Assembly: GCF_003710255.1 (NCBI RefSeq)
Contig: NZ_RHIB01000001.1
Location: 558,001-622,000 of the forward strand
Origin: Alteribacter keqinensis
GTDB taxonomy: Bacteria; Bacillota; Bacilli; Bacillales; Salisediminibacteriaceae
Direction: 5' to 3'
DNA length: 64,000 nucleotides
How positions within the stretch are numbered: the stretch's first letter is position 1; every line of letters begins with the position of its first letter. Below, one piece after another: positions 61,575 to 64,000 of the stretch. A program made the translations under genes and the position numbers. The notes beneath the pieces are model-generated. The model made no database searches and was not told where the DNA came from. It saw only the letters and a program-made list of their open reading frames with translations.

Positions 61575-61956
61575 CAAGGGGTTTGTCATGCTTACAGCTG
61601 TTTTTATTCTCCTTGTCTTCAGTGGCTTAATACTGCATCAAGTCACCATTCTCAAGTCAGAACAGTCCTTTACAGCTATGCATTGGGAATTGATTCAAAT
61701 GGATAATCTGCTGCTTACGGGCAAAGAGTTTGTGTCTGCGTTGATTCTAGAAGATGATGGTGATAAGTTACAATTAGGAACAAAAGCTACCGGTGACGGG
61801 ATCATACGCTATGAGGTGACTTTGATTTCTGATGACATCTATTTCATTCGATTGAAGGTGGAAACACATTCAGGGGCAATGCGGGAAGGAACGTTCTATC
61901 TGAATGTTACAACCGGCGCAGTGACGGATTGGGAAGAAGGAGGAGTGCTTGGATAA
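61558..61956 (+). CDS. comGG: Minor competence protein ComGG
   Basis: 132 residues, starting at one of three tandem ATGs (61558, 61561, 61564) inside the end of comGF. N-terminus KNDKGFVMLTAVFILLVFSG is a prepilin-like signal with G/F. Last pseudopilin of the operon; its TAA overlaps the aroK ATG (TAATG), so aroK is read on the same transcript. Confidence 0.82.
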   Translation: MMMKNDKGFVMLTAVFILLVFSGLILHQVTILKSEQSFTAMHWELIQMDNLLLTGKEFVSALILEDDGDKLQLGTKATGDGIIRYEVTLISDDIYFIRLKVETHSGAMREGTFYLNVTTGAVTDWEEGGVLG

Positions 61957-62462
61957 TGAAAACAAGTAAAAAGACGATTTATCTGACCGGCTTTATGGGT
62001 GCGGGGAAATCGACGGTGGGAAAGCTGCTTGCTCAGAAGCTTGGGCTTGGCTTTATTGATCTTGATGAATATATCGAAGAAAAAAGCGGCAAAACCATAC
62101 CTGAAATATTTACAGACTCTGGAGAGGCATGCTTCAGAAATCTCGAGTCAGAGGCTCTCCGGGAGGTTTCTGTTAAAACGGCCGTGATCTCTACCGGGGG
62201 AGGGGTGACAGAGAAGGAAGAAAACCGCAAGTTGATGAAAAGAACCGGTACAGTCTTCTTTCTTGATGCCCCTTTTTATGTGTTATACGAACGGATCAGA
62301 GACGACAAAAGCCGCCCTTTAGCCAGAGGGGAAAAAGAGGTGTTAAGGGAACGGTATGAGAATAGAAGACCTGGTTATGAGTGGGCTGCACTCACTCTTG
62401 ATACAAAAGGGTGTTCACCCTATGAAGTCGTTCAAAAGGCCCTTCAGCACTTTGATGAATAG
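61956..62462 (+). CDS. aroK: Shikimate kinase
   Basis: 168 residues from ATG 61956 (AAGGAGGAG upstream). It phosphorylates shikimate with ATP in aromatic amino acid synthesis. Walker A FMGAGKSTVGK, shikimate-binding DLDEYIEEKSGKTIPEIF, GGGVT and lid residues DDKSRPLARG are visible. Coupling to comGG puts it under the comG promoter unless it has an internal one. Confidence 0.93.
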   Translation: MKTSKKTIYLTGFMGAGKSTVGKLLAQKLGLGFIDLDEYIEEKSGKTIPEIFTDSGEACFRNLESEALREVSVKTAVISTGGGVTEKEENRKLMKRTGTVFFLDAPFYVLYERIRDDKSRPLARGEKEVLRERYENRRPGYEWAALTLDTKGCSPYEVVQKALQHFDE

Positions 62463-62514
62463 TTCATCACGAATCAGGTTACAATGGAGAAGAGTAATCT
62501 GAGAAGGTGACAAA

Positions 62515-62715
62515 ATGAAAACAAATGACTATGTGAAATTTGTAACCCAGCAGGTTGTTGAGTATGCGGATCAGCCTAAAAGTGAAAGAATAAAGAAACG
62601 GCAGGAGAAAAAGGAAGCTCGTCCTCCCGCTATGCATCGCTGGTTCGGACTTGTACCATTTGCTTTTTTGCTCGTTTATAAAAAGAATAGAAACAGACTG
62701 CAGAAACAAAAATAA
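62515..62715 (+). CDS. yqzE: YqzE-family small protein
   Basis: 66 residues: MKTNDYVKFVTQQVVEYADQ, then a basic stretch and a C-terminal hydrophobic segment (WFGLVPFAFLLVYKKNR). Matches the YqzE family next to comG in Bacillus. In B. subtilis the SinR-controlled tapA operon follows yqzE; here yqhG follows instead. Ribosome site GAGAAGGTG. Confidence 0.87.
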   Translation: MKTNDYVKFVTQQVVEYADQPKSERIKKRQEKKEARPPAMHRWFGLVPFAFLLVYKKNRNRLQKQK

Positions 62716-62720
62716 TCAAC

Positions 62721-62755
62721 CCCCGGTGCCAATCTTACGCACCGGGGTATTTTTT
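62721..62755. terminator. Hairpin terminator after yqzE
   Basis: A 9-bp stem, CCCCGGTGC and GCACCGGGG, followed by T6; between convergent genes. Confidence 0.88.
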
Positions 62756-62776
62756 ACTTCTATGATCAGGCTTTTA

Positions 62777-63610
62777 TTATCTTCTGTAAGGAAGAATGAC
62801 CCTCCTGATGTTAAGTGGGTGCTGGTGTAAATAAAACAGACCTCCATTTATAATCGACATATTGATTTTCGGCTCATACTGATTTCTGATAGCTTCTTTT
62901 TCATTTTCATACGTTTCAGGCACTGTTTCTGACTGCTCATAAAAGGTGTCCAGTAAACGTAGGTCTGCCTCCATTTTGTTAACAGCATCATGTGCCCATG
63001 CATGATCTTCTGTTTTAAGTTCATCCTCAAGGTACTGACGGATTCTGTTCATCCCGCTGGCAGGCTTAATCAGAGGGGAGACGGTAAAACAGTAATCGGG
63101 AATAACAGGCTCTAAAGGACAGTCGAGCATTTGATCACAAAAACCATCTACCATTTCCCCATTCACTAAATTAAGGCCCAGGGAAACGAGCCGGTCTTTC
63201 TTTTTTTCGGCCTCATAAGAGATTTTTACATTTACATTCAGCCAGGGTAAAAGAGAGAGCGAGCCGCCGGTAAGACTTGTCCGGGCAACTTTTTCATACA
63301 TTTTAACATGGGAGCCCAGTTCTTTTGCCAGCCGGAAAACCTGGTGAAGTCTGGGTGCACCGAAGTGAATCCGTTCCCCTTTGAGGTCTTCGGGTGCTTT
63401 CGTCTCATCCGTAATGAGTGTGAGCTCCATAGGATTTGGTACACCGCCGATTTTTTCAAGATAATGCCAGTAAAAGGGGCGGTTCATCAAATTCTTATCC
63501 ATGTCAATACTCAGCTGTATATGAAGGTGGCCGTCGCTTTGTTCAATGACAGGGCTGTCATTTTCCTTGAAAAATGTCTTAAGGTAATTATGCACGTCCG
63601 TTTGCAGCAT
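62777..63610 (-). CDS. yqhG: YqhG-family protein
   Basis: 277 residues from the ATG at plus 63610, with AGGAGG 9 bp upstream; an ATG nine bases earlier abuts that site. Soluble protein (LQTDVHNYLKTFFKENDSPV; RPFYWHYLEKIGGVPNPMEL; GERIHFGAPRLHQVFRLAKE). YqhG is a conserved Bacillus protein of unknown function always next to the SNF2 helicase YqhH. Its 5' end overlaps yqhH by 23 bp, so the two are translationally coupled. Confidence 0.88.
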   Translation of the reverse strand: MLQTDVHNYLKTFFKENDSPVIEQSDGHLHIQLSIDMDKNLMNRPFYWHYLEKIGGVPNPMELTLITDETKAPEDLKGERIHFGAPRLHQVFRLAKELGSHVKMYEKVARTSLTGGSLSLLPWLNVNVKISYEAEKKKDRLVSLGLNLVNGEMVDGFCDQMLDCPLEPVIPDYCFTVSPLIKPASGMNRIRQYLEDELKTEDHAWAHDAVNKMEADLRLLDTFYEQSETVPETYENEKEAIRNQYEPKINMSIINGGLFYLHQHPLNIRRVILPYRR

Positions 63611-64000
63611 ACTGTTCATCCTCCTCTCCGGAATCAATACAAGCAGTGAGATTGTCAAGCTTAATTCTGATTTCACCATCTGATTCAGAGTGGTTCAGAA
63701 TGTTTGATATATGAGCTTCAAGCTCTTCTTCTCTCATCTTTTCCAGGATATCGTCAAGCTTTCCGATGACTTCTTCAAACAGCCCGATTTTTTTGTACAA
63801 GGTTTTCAGTATATGATCTTCTACGGTATTCAGTACGGCAAAGTTATATATGTGCACGTCATGCTCCTGGCCGAGCCGGTGAATCCGTCCGATCCGCTGC
63901 TCAATACGCATCGGATTCCAGGGAAGGTCATAGTTGATCATGTGATGGCAGAACTGAAGGTTGATTCCTTCTCCTCCTGCTTCCGTTGCAATAAGCACCT
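63588..64000 (-). CDS. yqhH: SNF2-family helicase YqhH, C-terminal end only
   Basis: The frame is open to the window edge, so the N-terminal part is missing. The last 136 residues contain helicase motifs V (LIATEAGGEGINLQFCHHMI) and VI (QRIGRIHRLGQ), followed by a charged helical tail typical of RapA/YqhH-type SNF2 proteins. Upstream of yqhG in the same operon. Confidence 0.9.
   Translation of the reverse strand, partial: VLIATEAGGEGINLQFCHHMINYDLPWNPMRIEQRIGRIHRLGQEHDVHIYNFAVLNTVEDHILKTLYKKIGLFEEVIGKLDDILEKMREEELEAHISNILNHSESDGEIRIKLDNLTACIDSGEEDEQYAANGRA

Overview
The window is a chromosomal segment of a low-to-mid GC, endospore-forming member of the Bacillales (Bacillaceae type). The evidence is the gene order, which follows the Bacillus subtilis yqfR to yqhH region closely: cshB, nfo, yqfT, zur, yqfW, yqfX, ispG, yqfZ, sodA, yqgE, pbpA, a yqzD/yqzC-like pair, rpmGA, yqgN, the rhomboid gluP, yqgQ, glcK, yqgV, yqgW, yqgX, yqgY, the comG operon, yqzE, yqhG and yqhH. 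A GerA/SpoVAF-type protein and spore-associated small genes agree with a spore former. No organism name is claimed.

Layout. 1-6 kb: RNA helicase, endonuclease IV, a cytoplasmic PAS histidine kinase and a manganese-type ABC importer (ATPase plus permease). 6-14 kb: a cell-wall lytic enzyme, the ppx-ppk polyphosphate operon on the minus strand, then a zinc-type ABC importer (ATPase plus two permeases) ending in zur. 14-20 kb: yqfW, yqfX, ispG, yqfZ, an MFS exporter and a DUF1002 protein, followed by a gene-poor stretch with GC-rich repeats. 20-22 kb: an NfeD protein, then a cyclic-di-GMP-I riboswitch directly in front of a 49-codon SinI-like antirepressor gene, convergent with a SinR-like repressor gene. 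23-27 kb: a Na/Pi cotransporter behind a PhoP-box-like array, three tRNA genes, a HesB-like protein, uppP, and sodA behind a sigma-B-type promoter. 28-38 kb: yqgE, a probable 6S RNA, pbpA, a mobile-looking structured repeat, rpmGA, folate, DUF92 and E1-like genes, and ldh behind a Rex-like site. 38-45 kb: HAD phosphatase, rhomboid, SpoVAF-like protein, YueI, YqgQ and glucokinase.

45-53 kb: a composite repeat, in which one repeat is inserted in another, precedes fetAB (UPF0014 exporter). A roughly 5 kb insert then carries a MalK/MalR-type two-component system, a decayed malic enzyme gene and a 2-hydroxycarboxylate (malate/citrate) transporter. The insert is bracketed by a duplicated 3' end of fetB. 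53-64 kb: a fused DUF1385-YqgV gene, yqgW, yqgX, a MidA-type methyltransferase, yqgY, a YtxH-like protein, tRNA-Gln, comGA-GG, aroK, yqzE, yqhG and the end of the SNF2 helicase yqhH.

The most notable system is at 21.1-22.1 kb. The riboswitch, the SinI-like peptide and SinR look like a direct link from cyclic-di-GMP to a biofilm master switch. The bases upstream of the aptamer can pair either with the aptamer's 3' flank or with the sinI ribosome binding site, which suggests a translational ON switch.
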